A stretch of 64,000 nt of DNA. Origin: Staphylococcus americanisciuri (GTDB taxonomy: Bacteria; Bacillota; Bacilli; Staphylococcales; Staphylococcaceae). The notes below the pieces were generated by a model. The model was not told the DNA's origin, did no database searches, and worked only from the letters and a program-made list of their open reading frames with translations. Made by a program: the position numbers and the translations under genes. Below, one piece after another: positions 17,769 to 28,304 of the stretch. Position 1 is the first letter of the stretch. Each line of letters opens with the position of its first letter. The DNA is taken from NCBI RefSeq assembly GCF_024814435.1, contig NZ_JANUXY010000005.1, positions 1 to 64,000 of the forward strand. The letters are read 5' to 3'.

Positions 17769-18296
17769 TTATTTTAAAAAGTATGCTTCAACTTCACGCC
17801 AATTGTTGAGACGTTCAAAGTCTGTATTGCCATGATTATGTGGCGCACTAAACATTAATGGTTTACCTTTGAATATGCTCAACTGTTTAGGATTATCATC
17901 GATTAAATAATCTGTTGCTGCGATATTCTTACGCCCACAAAAAACAAAATGTTGTGGATCTAAAAATGGAAAATATGTACGTAACCATTCGTACTTGTCG
18001 TGGAATGAAGTCGGAACATCCATAGCTGCTGTGACGATATATACATCATAGTGTTCATTCAACTTTTTAACGACTTCTTGTGCGTCTTGTATCACGTCTA
18101 AACGTCCAAAAAAGCCATCTTCTAATAAAATTTCACGAATCACTTTCGCATGTTCAGGCATCACATCATAAATCTTCTTACCTGCTATATCTTCTGGCGT
18201 CACATTCGAACCTGTTCGCTGATTGAATTCTACTAAAATCGCACTTAACGTATCCGCTAACACTTCATCCATATCTATACCTATTGACTGTCTCAT
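17769..18296 (-). CDS. Putative 5'(3')-deoxyribonucleotidase (HAD family)
   Basis: A 175-residue HAD-type phosphatase of the NT5C group, expected to dephosphorylate deoxyribonucleoside monophosphates and so limit dNTP pools. Visible are the nucleophile motif [11 protein letters not shown] near residue 5, motif II in YIVTAAMD near 92 and the acidic motif IDDNPKQ near 137. The start is the ATG at 18296 with AGGAG 9 nt upstream; an ATG eight codons earlier is less well placed. It lies 79 bases from hisC on the same strand. Confidence 0.85.
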   Translation of the reverse strand: MRQSIGIDMDEVLADTLSAILVEFNQRTGSNVTPEDIAGKKIYDVMPEHAKVIREILLEDGFFGRLDVIQDAQEVVKKLNEHYDVYIVTAAMDVPTSFHDKYEWLRTYFPFLDPQHFVFCGRKNIAATDYLIDDNPKQLSIFKGKPLMFSAPHNHGNTDFERLNNWREVEAYFLK

Positions 18297-18375
18297 GCTA
18301 TCGCTCCTTGTGCCATTCATAACTACCGCTATTTATTATAGCAAATTATACCTACCACTTCCTAACACACAACAT

Positions 18376-19425
18376 CTAAAATTGTTCTAACACTTGTCGG
18401 ACGGTTTCATTTTGTTCTGGAAAACCAAACGTAATACGCACACCATTTGGAAACGCACGTGCAATAATCCCAGCTTTAAGTAATGCTTCATCTAGTTCAG
18501 AAACACGTTCCGTCTCTACAAAGACAAAGTTCGTTTGTGTCGGATACAATTTCAGTGTTGTCTTTACATCATTGAACTTCTCACGTTCTTTCTGGTTCAG
18601 TGCCACTGTTTGCTTCAAGTAATCTTGATCTTGGAATGCGGCTAATGCGGCTTGTTCTGATAAACACGTTGTATTAAATGGTGGGCGAATAACATTAAGT
18701 TGTTGTGCTAATGGTAGTGGTGCAATGATATATCCGATACGTATGCCTGCAAGTCCATATGCTTTAGAAAATGTGCGCAACATTGCGATATTATCATATT
18801 TTCTCATTAAGGCAATCGTATCAGGATAATCGTCTACCGTTACGTATTCTGCATAAGCTTCATCAAATAAAATCGTCACATGACTTGGCACTTTTTGGAT
18901 AAATGCTTCAATTGCTTCAGCTGAATGATACGTCCCAGTTGGATTATTAGGATTACAAATCCATACGAGTGCCGTCTCATCATCAATTGCATCGGCAATC
19001 GCATCCAAGTCATAAGCCCCCTCTTTTAAAGGAACTTGAACAATATTAGCATCTTCAACGACGGCATTATGGAAATATTGACCGAATGTCCCCTCACTTG
19101 TAACAATCTTATCTCCCGCACAAATCAAAGTACGTGAAATAATAACAATCATTTCATCTAAGCCTGCACCAAAAACAACCTGTTCTGGCGTGACCTGATA
19201 ATATTCTGCAATAGCAGCCTGCAAGCGTGGTGCATTCGGTTCAGGATACAAATACAAGTTATCTACATGTGCTTTAATCGCCTCTTTCGCTTTAGGCGAG
19301 GGACCATAAACATTCTCATTCGATGCAAGCTTATGTAATTCTATCGTAAGTCCTAGTTTTTTCTTCAACGCTTCAGGCGACAAGCCAGGTGTATAAGCAC
19401 GTAATTGTGCAATTTGTGACTTCAT
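18376..19425 (-). CDS. hisC: Histidinol-phosphate aminotransferase-like protein HisC
   Basis: A 349-residue PLP-dependent aminotransferase of fold type I. Visible are LASNENVYGPSP near residue 35, CNPNNPTGT near 157, FDEAYAEY near 187 and the PLP-binding lysine in TFSKAYGLAGIRIGY near 218. The assigned reaction transfers an amino group to imidazole acetol phosphate in histidine synthesis. No other his genes are in the window, so it may serve tyrosine or phenylalanine transamination as well. The start is ATG 19425 with GGAGGAG upstream. Confidence 0.85.
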   Translation of the reverse strand: MKSQIAQLRAYTPGLSPEALKKKLGLTIELHKLASNENVYGPSPKAKEAIKAHVDNLYLYPEPNAPRLQAAIAEYYQVTPEQVVFGAGLDEMIVIISRTLICAGDKIVTSEGTFGQYFHNAVVEDANIVQVPLKEGAYDLDAIADAIDDETALVWICNPNNPTGTYHSAEAIEAFIQKVPSHVTILFDEAYAEYVTVDDYPDTIALMRKYDNIAMLRTFSKAYGLAGIRIGYIIAPLPLAQQLNVIRPPFNTTCLSEQAALAAFQDQDYLKQTVALNQKEREKFNDVKTTLKLYPTQTNFVFVETERVSELDEALLKAGIIARAFPNGVRITFGFPEQNETVRQVLEQF

Positions 19426-19582
19426 AACTACTCCTCCATTTGTTTCTGAAAATTTAAAATATGTTAATTATTATAACTATTAAAATAGAAAATAGCTAGT
19501 ATTGGAAGTGAAACAGAAAACTTATTTTCTAAAAAGTTTATGTAATTCTCACCAAAACTGAAAACTCTACTCTTAAACACTA

Positions 19583-19616
19583 ATAAAAACAGGCGTGAAA
19601 ATGTATTTTCACGCCC
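19583..19616 (-). terminator. Terminator of the opuB operon
   Basis: Perfect 10-bp stem GGCGTGAAAA / TTTTCACGCC (19593-19602 with 19607-19616) followed on the minus strand by TGTTTTTATT, 70 bases beyond the stop codon of the transporter gene. Confidence 0.85.
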
Positions 19617-19688
19617 TTAATCACTTTGGAATAGGCGCTCTATAAGAGTCCTCATCCCAATGATGTAAACCACCATCTATTTAAAACT

Positions 19689-21206
19689 TTAATCAATGAT
19701 ATGATGTTTTTTCAAATAATCTTTAGCAACGTCATACGGACGCTCCCCTTTTTCCGCCACACGATAGTTCATATCTTGCATCTCTTCATCAGTTATTTTT
19801 CCTTCTAACTTATTCAAAGCTTTTACGATGTCAGGGTGTTCCTTTAAAAATTCTTGTTTGAATATCGGTGCACCTTGGTAAGGTGGAAAAATGTGCTGAT
19901 CGTCTTCTAACACAACCATATCATATTGTTTCAATTCTGCATCTGTTGCGTATGCATCAATTAAGTTAATTTCACCTTTTTCAATAGCCTGATATCTCAA
20001 CTTAGGCTCCATTGTTTTCACATTCTTAAAATTCAAATCATAAGCCGATTGTACTTTTGGGTAACCATCACTACGATCATTAAATTCGAGCGTAAAACCT
20101 GGCTTAATTAGACTTTCTACTTGTTTTAAATCACTGATTGTTTTCAAATCATGTGCTTCTGCAAACGTTCGTTTCACTGCTAACGTATACGTATTGTTAT
20201 ATTGCATTGGTTTTAACAGTGTCATATCGTATTTTGACTCTAAACTCGTACGTGCTTGATGATAGACTTCCTGGGCATCATTTGACTTCGGTGTTTCTTT
20301 AGTCAGTTCTCCTAATACAGTCCCTGTAAACTCCAAATAGCCATCGATTTCATCTGCTTTTAACGCATTGAAGAGAAAAGAAGTTTTGCCCATGCCATCT
20401 TTGACATCAACATTATAATCCGTCTCTTGCTCAATAATTAATTTATACATATTTGTAATAATGGACGGTTCCGTACCTAACTTACCTGCAATGGTTATTT
20501 CATTGTCTTTGTGCGCCAACATAGGGACAATTGTCACACTTAACATAATGAATAATACAACCGCTAAAGTCACGAACATTTTACGATATGATACATGGCT
20601 AAGTATACGTAATAAAATATCAAATAAAATAGCAAGCAATGCAGCTGGAATGGCACCAATTAAAATAAGTGATGTATTATTGCGATCGATTCCTAATAGT
20701 ATAAGATCACCTAATCCACCCGCACCAATCAAGGCAGCAAGTGTCGCTGTTCCAATAATCAAAACCATCGCTGTACGAATACCAGCCATAATAACAGGCA
20801 TTGCTAACGGCAACTCCACACGTATCAGCCGACGTGCAGGCTTCATACCTATTCCTTTCGCTGCCTCAATTAATGAACTATCGACACCTACAATCCCCGT
20901 ATAAGTGTTGCGTAAAATAGGTAACAATGCGTATATAACAAGTGCAATGACAGCTGGTACCGTACCAATACCAAACAATGGTATCATTAAACCAAGTAAT
21001 GCCAATGAAGGAATTGTTTGTAATACAGCTGCAATATTAATAATTGGTTCAGATAATTTGGGTGTTTTCGTCAATAAAATACCTAATGGCATACCGATTA
21101 AAACAGCAATCAACAACGCAATAAATGACATTTCGATATGCTCCAGTAAGGCACCTAACAGCTCGCCTTTTCGTTCAGCAAATGTTGATAACAATGTATT
21201 CATCAT
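19689..21206 (-). CDS. Osmoprotectant ABC transporter, fused permease and substrate-binding protein (OpuB type)
   Basis: A 505-residue fusion. Residues 1-210 form the permease with about six membrane segments and the EAA-like loop EAAKGIGMKPARRL near 117. A further membrane segment near 215 tethers the extracellular binding domain (about 230-505), which resembles OpuAC/ProX-type binding proteins for choline, glycine betaine or related compounds. Its sequence includes GTEPSIITNMY and LEFTGTVLGEL typical of the group. The ATG overlaps the stop codon of the ATPase gene by four bases. Import raises compatible solute levels under osmotic stress; the exact substrate cannot be read from sequence. 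Confidence 0.88.
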   Translation of the reverse strand: MMNTLLSTFAERKGELLGALLEHIEMSFIALLIAVLIGMPLGILLTKTPKLSEPIINIAAVLQTIPSLALLGLMIPLFGIGTVPAVIALVIYALLPILRNTYTGIVGVDSSLIEAAKGIGMKPARRLIRVELPLAMPVIMAGIRTAMVLIIGTATLAALIGAGGLGDLILLGIDRNNTSLILIGAIPAALLAILFDILLRILSHVSYRKMFVTLAVVLFIMLSVTIVPMLAHKDNEITIAGKLGTEPSIITNMYKLIIEQETDYNVDVKDGMGKTSFLFNALKADEIDGYLEFTGTVLGELTKETPKSNDAQEVYHQARTSLESKYDMTLLKPMQYNNTYTLAVKRTFAEAHDLKTISDLKQVESLIKPGFTLEFNDRSDGYPKVQSAYDLNFKNVKTMEPKLRYQAIEKGEINLIDAYATDAELKQYDMVVLEDDQHIFPPYQGAPIFKQEFLKEHPDIVKALNKLEGKITDEEMQDMNYRVAEKGERPYDVAKDYLKKHHIID

Positions 21207-22159
21207 GCATCACCTGCTTTGCTTTGAGATAAGAAGCGAAAAATATCTTCCCGTGCCAAACGCCAATACTCTGTGTCAACTTCCACGATGACCGCTTCAT
21301 GCGTTGCCAATTCACGATATACATCACTTACAGCATCGGCATGATGCACAACAGGTAAATGCATGGCTTCTTCAGCAGATATCTGCTCGCCTGCCAATTC
21401 AGCAATTTTGCCTAATGAACAATGATTGAGCACAACACCCGTTAAATTACCAATAAATTCGCGCACAAAATCATTTTTCGGATTTTTTACAAAGTCATTG
21501 GGTGTGCCAATCTGTTCCACACGACCTTGATTCAATAGACAAATGCGATCTCCCAATTTGAATGCTTCTTCAATATCATGGGTCACAAAGACAATTGTCT
21601 TATTAATTTTGCTTTGTAACGCTAAAAGATCATCTTGTAGTTTCTCTCGTGTAATCGGATCTAATGCACTGAAAGGTTCGTCCATCAATACGACAGGCGG
21701 ATCCGCTGCCAGCGCACGTACAACACCCACACGTTGCCGTTGTCCACCTGATAATTCACTTGGCATGCGATGACGAAATTGCTGTGGTTCAAGACCTACC
21801 ATCTCTAATAATTCATCTACACGTGCATCTATGGTTTGTTTATCCCAATGTTTCATCAATGGGACTTGCGCAATATTGTCCCGAATGGATAAGTGTGGAA
21901 ATAAAGCAATTTGTTGTAATACATAACCCATATCCCAGCGCATCTCATAGACAGAGTAGTCACTAATAGGCTTGTCCTTAAAGTAAATATAGCCTTCAGA
22001 CAAGTCAATCAATCGATTAATCATCTTCATCGTGGTTGTTTTGCCTGAGCCTGATGGTCCAATAAGGACAAAAAACTCCCCTTCTTTCACTTCTATATTC
22101 ACGCTATCAACAACTGTTTTGTTGCCATAGCGTTTGGATACATTTTCAAACTTTATCAT
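21203..22159 (-). CDS. Osmoprotectant ABC transporter ATP-binding subunit (OpuBA type)
   Basis: A 318-residue ABC ATPase with Walker A GPSGSGKTTT near residue 35, Q-loop, signature LSGGQRQRVG near 134, Walker B VVLMDEPFSALD near 154 and the switch histidine in FVTHD. The C-terminal 70 residues look like a CBS-type segment, common in OpuA-type ATPases as an ionic-strength sensor. I prefer the start at 22159 because the protein then begins MIKFENVSKRYG like relatives; an ATG six codons upstream also exists. First gene of a two-gene operon with the permease-binding fusion. Confidence 0.88.
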   Translation of the reverse strand: MIKFENVSKRYGNKTVVDSVNIEVKEGEFFVLIGPSGSGKTTTMKMINRLIDLSEGYIYFKDKPISDYSVYEMRWDMGYVLQQIALFPHLSIRDNIAQVPLMKHWDKQTIDARVDELLEMVGLEPQQFRHRMPSELSGGQRQRVGVVRALAADPPVVLMDEPFSALDPITREKLQDDLLALQSKINKTIVFVTHDIEEAFKLGDRICLLNQGRVEQIGTPNDFVKNPKNDFVREFIGNLTGVVLNHCSLGKIAELAGEQISAEEAMHLPVVHHADAVSDVYRELATHEAVIVEVDTEYWRLAREDIFRFLSQSKAGDA

Positions 22160-22312
22160 CGTCTCACTACTTTTCATTTTTTACAGTTTATACGTATCAA
22201 TTACCCTACATATACAACTATTATCATTATTTAAGCACATTTTCTAAAAAAAATAATCTTTTTTGTTTGATAACAGTGTAATATTTAATTAGAAACAATT
22301 TGACATAAAATA

Positions 22313-22440
22313 ACTGGTAGACATTGTGGCTAAGAAGTATTAAAGATTGCGCGCTCTGTGAAGCGTTATACTTCTTGAATGCTGACATACCATTGCGCCA
22401 TAGATGTACAAATGGTATCTCCCCACTGTTTTCTACCAGT
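22313..22440. other. Three-stem inverted-repeat structure downstream of recQ
   Basis: Outer stem ACTGGTAGA / TCTACCAGT (22313-22321 with 22432-22440), inner stem AAGAAGTAT / ATACTTCTT (22332-22340 with 22368-22376) and inner stem ATACCATT / AATGGTAT (22387-22394 with 22411-22418). Together they can fold as a three-way junction on either strand. It begins 12 bases after the recQ stop. It may be a structured RNA, a 3' processing element or a small inverted-repeat insertion. No family is recognised. Confidence 0.6.
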
Positions 22441-22451
22441 ATCTCGTAATA

Positions 22452-24230
22452 TTATGATATTGTTTTATAGTCTTGAATTGCTTCTAAAAAAGCAGGACAG
22501 TAATGTTTTAGTTTATAACTACCAACACCTTCAATTTGAATCATTTCTTGCTTCGTTGTCGGTTTACGCTTGGCAAATGCTTCCAGTGTATAATCTGAAA
22601 AAATGTTCACTGGTGGCACGTTGATTTGCTCACTTAATTGTTGACGCGTTGATACTAGGCGTTCAAACAACTTGCGATCGACACCCTCAACTGTATTAAT
22701 ATTAACCGCTTCTTTTGATTTACGACGAAATGGTGTTGTATACACACGCATATCTTCTTTCAATATTTGTTTCACCGTATCATCACACAACAAAATATCA
22801 TCTTGTGCATTTAAATAACCTTTAAAGCGTAATTCATCAATCAAATGATGTAATTCTCCTGTTGTATAGTCTTTCATAATGCCATATGTAGAAAGCTCTG
22901 CATACTTTTGATGTTGAATATAGTCTGACCGTTCCCCACGCAATACTTGAATAACCGTTTGATACGATTCATTTTGGGCTAAACGGGCAACACAACTAAT
23001 AATTTTTTTCGCCTCTTGTGTCATATCATATGTTTTATTTTTAGCGATACAGTTGTTACATTGTCCGCATTCTTCAAGACGCTCATTCGGTTCAAAATAA
23101 TGTATCAGTGTCGCCTCCAAGCATTGTTTCGTCTTCGTATACTGAATCATCTTCGTTAGTTTTTCGCCCATCTTCTCTTGATAATCGCCGTCTGCCTTGG
23201 AAGCTGTAATAAAATATTCCTGCAAACCAATATCACGGTCACTAAACAATAATATACAATCGCTTTCTAAACCATCGCGTCCAGCACGTCCAGCTTCTTG
23301 GTAATACGACTCCAAGTCTCCAGGCATATTATAATGAATCACAAAACGCACATTAGACTTATCAATACCCATACCAAATGCATTCGTTGCCACTACAACA
23401 CGTGTACGATCATATAAAAAATCATTTTGTGCAGTTTCTCTTTCTTTTGCTGAACGTCCCGCATGATAATAAGTAGCCAAAATCCCTGCCTCTTCCAATG
23501 CATGGTATAAGGTCTCCACTTGTTTGCGAGTTGCACAATAAACGATGCCAGATGCTTGTGCATGACGTTTGATATAGTCAATAACAAACTTTTCTCGTTG
23601 ATACGTTGGATTTACTTCAAATAACAAATTACGTCGCTTGATACTCGTTTTAACTACATGTTGTGCTTGAATATGCAAACGCTGCATAATATCTTGTTGT
23701 ACTTCTGCAGTAGCTGTCGCCGTTAATGCAAGAATCGCAAACTTCTGAGGCAATGCCAATATGGTATGAATCACTTCCTGATAACTCGGACGAAAATCAT
23801 GCCCCCATTTAGAGATACAATGTGCTTCATCAAATGCAACGAGTGCAATTGGAAGTCGGCGTAACAATGCTACAAAACGCTGTTGCTGTAAACGCTCAGG
23901 TGCAATATACAAGAACTTTATCTGACCTTTGCACAGTTCAGCCTCAATCTCTTGCTGTTCACGAACACTTTGACTGCTGTTCAAAAAAGCTGCGGAAATA
24001 CCCATTGTTCTAAGTTGATCTACTTGATCCTTCATCAAAGCAATCAGTGGGCTAATAACTAAGGTAGTCCCTTCTAACTTAAGCCCAGGAACTTGGTAAC
24101 AAAGAGACTTCCCGCCACCTGTTGGTAAAACACCCAAAGTATGATGTTCTGCCAAGACATGCGAAATTATTTCTCGCTGTCCTGGTCTAAAATGTTGGTA
24201 TCCGAAATAGTACGATAGTATCTCTTCCAT
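22452..24230 (-). CDS. recQ: ATP-dependent DNA helicase RecQ
   Basis: A 592-residue 3'-5' helicase acting in recombination repair. In order: helicase motif I GVLPTGGGKS near 35, DEAHCISKWGHDFRP near 134, LTATAT near 167, motif VI region YQEAGRAGRDG near 318, the RQC zinc motif CGQCNNC near 385, and a C-terminal HRDC domain at about 515-590. Length is normal for the family. The start ATG 24230 follows AGAGGGG and lies only 10 bases after the ABC-F stop, so the two genes are probably one operon. Confidence 0.95.
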   Translation of the reverse strand: MEEILSYYFGYQHFRPGQREIISHVLAEHHTLGVLPTGGGKSLCYQVPGLKLEGTTLVISPLIALMKDQVDQLRTMGISAAFLNSSQSVREQQEIEAELCKGQIKFLYIAPERLQQQRFVALLRRLPIALVAFDEAHCISKWGHDFRPSYQEVIHTILALPQKFAILALTATATAEVQQDIMQRLHIQAQHVVKTSIKRRNLLFEVNPTYQREKFVIDYIKRHAQASGIVYCATRKQVETLYHALEEAGILATYYHAGRSAKERETAQNDFLYDRTRVVVATNAFGMGIDKSNVRFVIHYNMPGDLESYYQEAGRAGRDGLESDCILLFSDRDIGLQEYFITASKADGDYQEKMGEKLTKMIQYTKTKQCLEATLIHYFEPNERLEECGQCNNCIAKNKTYDMTQEAKKIISCVARLAQNESYQTVIQVLRGERSDYIQHQKYAELSTYGIMKDYTTGELHHLIDELRFKGYLNAQDDILLCDDTVKQILKEDMRVYTTPFRRKSKEAVNINTVEGVDRKLFERLVSTRQQLSEQINVPPVNIFSDYTLEAFAKRKPTTKQEMIQIEGVGSYKLKHYCPAFLEAIQDYKTIS

Positions 24231-24240
24231 GCTACCCCTC

Positions 24241-26118
24241 TTATTGTTCTATAATTTCTTCTAACTCACTCCAACGTGAAATATCTTGTTCATACTGCAC
24301 TTCTAACGCTGTACGCTCTTCGTTTAATGTATGAATCGTAGCATAATCTGCCTGTGCAGCTATCATTTCTTCATCTATTTCTGACAAGCGTGTTTCAGCT
24401 TCATCAATTCTCGTCAGTAACAGTTCATACTCACGTTTTTCTTTGTAAGATAAACCACGTTTTTTTGGCTTTTTAACAACCGGCGCACTTGCTTTCTCTT
24501 GGATAACTGCAGCGGATGCCTCCAACTCTTTTTTGTAAGCAAGATAATCTTCAAAGCGCCCTAAAATCATATCGACTTGACCATCATGTATATACCAGTA
24601 ACAATCGACAATCTTATCTAAGAAGTAGCGGTCATGGCTCACTGTAATGACTGTCCCACCAAACGTCTGAATATAGTCTTCAAGAATTGTTAACGTCTCA
24701 GTATCTAAGTCATTTGTAGGCTCATCCAATAACAATACATTCGGCTGATGTACAAGTAAACGCAACAAATATAGGCGTTTTTGTTCACCACCTGATAGCT
24801 TATATACCTTTTTCCCATGTGTTTGTGTTGGAAATAAGAACTGCTCTAATAATTGTGTAACAGAGACTGTCGTCCCATCTTTTTGTTTCGCCACTTCTTG
24901 TTCTTCACGTAAAAAGTCAATCATACGAATATCTTGATTCAAACGCTCATCTGTTTGTTTAAAATATGCGACCTTCACCGTCTGTCCAACTTTCAACACA
25001 CCTGTATAATCGGTTTCTTCACCGGCTAATATATTCAACAAAGTCGTTTTTCCTGCACCATTCATTCCAACAATGCCTATCTGTACACCTTTTTGAATAA
25101 TCGTTGTTAGATGCTCAAACAGTGTACGTCCATTGATGGCTTTACCGATATCTTCAAGCTCAAATACCTGTTTGCCAAGTCGTGAATGCGCCAGATTTAA
25201 CGCCCCTTTTTCTTGTGTGTGATGTGATTTCACTTCTTGTTCTAATGCTTTAAAGCGCTCTTGTCGTGCTTGTTGTTTCGTCGTTCGCGCTTTAACACCC
25301 GCACGCATCCATGCTAACTCTTGTTTAAATAACGCACGCTGTTTCGTTTGTTGACGTGCCACAACCGCCTCTTGTTCAGCACGCATCGCAATATATGCTT
25401 CATAGTTACCAGGATAAGATGCTAACTTACCGTGTTGTAACTCTACGATACGTGTCGCTACTTCATTTAAAAAATAACGATCATGCGTCACAAATACTAC
25501 CGTTTTAGGATAAGCCTTTACAAAGTTAATCAGCCAGTGAATGGATTCAAAGTCCAAATGATTGGTCGGCTCATCCAGCAACAATAAATCCGGTTGCTCA
25601 ATCAATGTACGCGCCAATACAACACGCTTTTGTTGTCCACCCGATAATTCACCGATACGCTTCGTTGTGTCATGAATTCCCAGCTTGGACAAAATCGTCT
25701 TAATCTCTGCACTATAATCCCATGCTTCTAACATATCCATCGCTGACTGTGCCGACATCATCTCTTCTAATGCTTTGTCTGTTTGGTGTTCAGCATACAT
25801 TGCCGTCGCAAGTTCGTATCGTTTGATGGCACGTAATGTTTCGGTATCCGCACTATACACAACATCATAGACTGTCATCGCATCGTCCATAAATTGTTGT
25901 TGTGAGGCATAACGAATGCGATACTGTTTTGGGTGTGTCACATCGCCATCAAAATCTTCATCTATTCCTGCAATCACTTTAAGTAATGAACTTTTTCCTG
26001 TACCATTTATCCCTACTAAACCAATGCGTTCTTTATCAGAAACTGTAAATTCTAAGTCATCAAATATCACTTTATCCGCAAATGATTTGTTCAAGTGTTC
26101 AATTTTATAAGATGCCAT
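24241..26118 (-). CDS. ABC-F family ATPase, Uup/EttA-like
   Basis: A 625-residue soluble protein with two ABC domains and no membrane segment. The first domain has GINGTGKSS near 38, LSGGQQKRVV near 158 and LLLDEPTNHLD; the second has GMNGAGKTT near 350, LSGGEQKRLY near 440 and LLLDEPTNDLD. Between them is the ribosome-tRNA-contacting linker at about 240-310, and the last 80 residues form a coiled coil like that of Uup. Such proteins act on ribosomes; resistance-type ABC-F proteins differ in linker length, and I see no reason to call this one a resistance factor. The start is ATG 26118 with AAGGAAG upstream. Confidence 0.9.
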   Translation of the reverse strand: MASYKIEHLNKSFADKVIFDDLEFTVSDKERIGLVGINGTGKSSLLKVIAGIDEDFDGDVTHPKQYRIRYASQQQFMDDAMTVYDVVYSADTETLRAIKRYELATAMYAEHQTDKALEEMMSAQSAMDMLEAWDYSAEIKTILSKLGIHDTTKRIGELSGGQQKRVVLARTLIEQPDLLLLDEPTNHLDFESIHWLINFVKAYPKTVVFVTHDRYFLNEVATRIVELQHGKLASYPGNYEAYIAMRAEQEAVVARQQTKQRALFKQELAWMRAGVKARTTKQQARQERFKALEQEVKSHHTQEKGALNLAHSRLGKQVFELEDIGKAINGRTLFEHLTTIIQKGVQIGIVGMNGAGKTTLLNILAGEETDYTGVLKVGQTVKVAYFKQTDERLNQDIRMIDFLREEQEVAKQKDGTTVSVTQLLEQFLFPTQTHGKKVYKLSGGEQKRLYLLRLLVHQPNVLLLDEPTNDLDTETLTILEDYIQTFGGTVITVSHDRYFLDKIVDCYWYIHDGQVDMILGRFEDYLAYKKELEASAAVIQEKASAPVVKKPKKRGLSYKEKREYELLLTRIDEAETRLSEIDEEMIAAQADYATIHTLNEERTALEVQYEQDISRWSELEEIIEQ

Positions 26119-26310
26119 CAAACATACTTCCTTTTATCCCATAGATTTACTCAACTATCTCTGTTGATCTTATATCAGTTCTAACTATTATACATTCTTT
26201 TCTATCCAAATGATACAAGGAGACCTGTTCTGTAATAGATTACATCGTCACATTCCTGAAGGTGGTATTTTATCATTATCTATTCACCACAAAAGCTGCA
26301 CATCCCTTTA

Positions 26311-26359
26311 AAAAGCGACTGGCTTTGCACATCACACTATGCAATAACCAGTCGCTTTT
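26311..26359 (-). terminator. Terminator of ltaS
   Basis: Stem AAAAGCGACTGG / CCAGTCGCTTTT with an additional TGCA-type inner pairing; the minus strand ends in CTTTTTAAAG. It begins 11 bases past the ltaS stop. Confidence 0.88.
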
Positions 26360-26369
26360 CTATGTGACT

Positions 26370-28304
26370 CTATTTTTGACCTTTAGAGCCCGCTTCATAT
26401 TTATATTTTGTTGGATCAATTTTTTTGAAGTCTGGATTTTTATAGAATCTGAATAAGTCGCCATTCAAAATTTTATCAGAAACTTCAAGGTCTGTTTCAA
26501 CCTGTTGCTTCATTTCTTCTAAGTTAGATGGTGGTGTCTCCATTGGTTCATTATCTTCGTTGCTGTACACCTTGCCATTCACATATTTATAATTTTTCGT
26601 CACGAAGTCACCATTACGGAATGGTACAACTTCTTGGTGATCTTTAGACAACATATCTGTACCTAACATCAAGTAGTTTGATGTATCTATACCAAGTAAA
26701 TGAAGTAATGTTGGCATGACATCAACCTGACCTGCGTATGTTTCATCTACTTTTGGTTCCACACCTGGCGCTTTAATCCAGAAACCTGTTTTATTCAAGT
26801 CATTAAACTTCGCTGCCGTGATTGGCTCACCTAACAACTCGCTCATCGCTTTGTTATGATTTTCTGAAATACCGTAGTGGTCACCGTATAAAATAATCAC
26901 GGAATCTTCATACAAACCACGTTCTTTCAAATCATTAATAAATGCTTCAACCGCTTCGTCTAAATAGCGTGCCGTTTGGATATAACCATCTACCGTATTA
27001 TTACCTGTATCGCTTTTCGCAATCGTCGCATCTTCTTCACTCAATGTGAATGGATAGTGATTCGTCAATGTGATTAAGTGTGAATAAAACGGTTGTTTTT
27101 CTTTGGCTAAATATGATACTGATTCTTTGAAGAACTCTTTATCTTTTAACCCTAAATTCTCCAAATTCTCAGGTGACATATCAAAGTATGTCGCATCATA
27201 AAACTTATCAATACCAAAATGTCTGTATACTTGGTCTCGATTCCAGAATGTCTTGTAATCCCCGTGCATGACATTCGTTGTATAACCTTGCTGTTGATGT
27301 AAAATCGCTGGCAATGATTGGAAAGTGTTATCTCCCTTTAACGAAAAGGCAGAGCCCTGCGGCAGACCATACAAGCTGTTATCCATTGTAAATTCTGCAT
27401 CAGAAGTCTTCCCTTGACCTGTTTGATGATAGAAATTCGGATAGTATCGGAAGTCATCTTGACCTGATGACAATTTGTTTAAAAATGGCGTCACTTCTTC
27501 ACCATTGATTTTTTTATTGATTAAGAAAGTTTGAAAGCTTTCCAAGTGAATTTTAATGACGTTTTTTCCTTTGGCTTTACCATAGTATGCTGGATTCGGT
27601 GTTGTATTTTTTTGTTTTGAGTAGTTCAACACTTCTGTTAAATCATCTTCAGAAGCAAGTGCTTTTTGCTGATTATTTTCAATCGTTTTGACCCCATCAT
27701 ATACAGTAAAATTATAAGGTCCCAAATATTTCACTAAATATTTATGGTCAAAGGTACGAGTTAATAACTGCGGACGATCTGTTTCTGCAAATGCTAAATT
27801 CAAAAAGAACAGTGCAATTGCAGTTGCCATAACAACCGGCACAAACTTCTTATGGAAAACTTGTTTACTCAACCATTTTTGTTTGAAAATCAACACAAAT
27901 AAGTAAACAAATGTATCTAAGAAGTACACGAAGTCATACCATTGAAACGATGCACTGACCGCACTCCCCATGGAATCCACATTGCTCACTTGGTTTAACG
28001 TACTAAATGTAATAAAGTCTGAGAAGAAGCGGAAGTACACAACATTGGCATAGAGTAAAAATGTCAATAAAAAGCCACCAATGAACATGAACCAATATGC
28101 TTTTCTACCTTTAAAAAATAGAAAGACACTCAGTATCAACGCTACCAAGCTATATGGATTCATCAATAATATTAAGTTTTGCACAAGTCCTTTAACACCA
28201 AGCGACAAGTCCACGTAATAAGCAAAGTACGTCTTCAATGAAATAGTGACTATTGTCAGTAAGAAAAACGCAAAAATCCCTATCTTTTTATTTTCTTTTT
28301 CCAT
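26370..28304 (-). CDS. ltaS: Lipoteichoic acid synthase LtaS
   Basis: LtaS builds the polyglycerol-phosphate chain of lipoteichoic acid from phosphatidylglycerol on the outer membrane face. The 644 residues are close to S. aureus LtaS in length. Five membrane segments fill residues 8-175. A signal-peptidase site reading KALAS lies near 214, matching the known cleavage that releases the extracellular sulfatase-like domain. The catalytic threonine sits in [10 protein letters not shown] near 300; metal-binding motifs include HLESFQ near 253 and YGDHYG near 475. The start ATG 28304 has GGGGGAA upstream. It is a single-gene unit. Confidence 0.96.
   Translation of the reverse strand: MEKENKKIGIFAFFLLTIVTISLKTYFAYYVDLSLGVKGLVQNLILLMNPYSLVALILSVFLFFKGRKAYWFMFIGGFLLTFLLYANVVYFRFFSDFITFSTLNQVSNVDSMGSAVSASFQWYDFVYFLDTFVYLFVLIFKQKWLSKQVFHKKFVPVVMATAIALFFLNLAFAETDRPQLLTRTFDHKYLVKYLGPYNFTVYDGVKTIENNQQKALASEDDLTEVLNYSKQKNTTPNPAYYGKAKGKNVIKIHLESFQTFLINKKINGEEVTPFLNKLSSGQDDFRYYPNFYHQTGQGKTSDAEFTMDNSLYGLPQGSAFSLKGDNTFQSLPAILHQQQGYTTNVMHGDYKTFWNRDQVYRHFGIDKFYDATYFDMSPENLENLGLKDKEFFKESVSYLAKEKQPFYSHLITLTNHYPFTLSEEDATIAKSDTGNNTVDGYIQTARYLDEAVEAFINDLKERGLYEDSVIILYGDHYGISENHNKAMSELLGEPITAAKFNDLNKTGFWIKAPGVEPKVDETYAGQVDVMPTLLHLLGIDTSNYLMLGTDMLSKDHQEVVPFRNGDFVTKNYKYVNGKVYSNEDNEPMETPPSNLEEMKQQVETDLEVSDKILNGDLFRFYKNPDFKKIDPTKYKYEAGSKGQK

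Noticed and set aside
20461-21291. Long plus-strand frames of 128 and 147 codons.
   Set aside because: They are antisense to the OpuB permease gene, which has clear motifs; low-complexity Ile/Ala/Asn/Pro composition is typical of a shadow frame.
24241-26118. Antibiotic-resistance ABC-F protein (Vga/Msr type).
   Set aside because: The linker and the C-terminal coiled coil look like the housekeeping Uup/EttA types, and the gene sits in a recQ operon.
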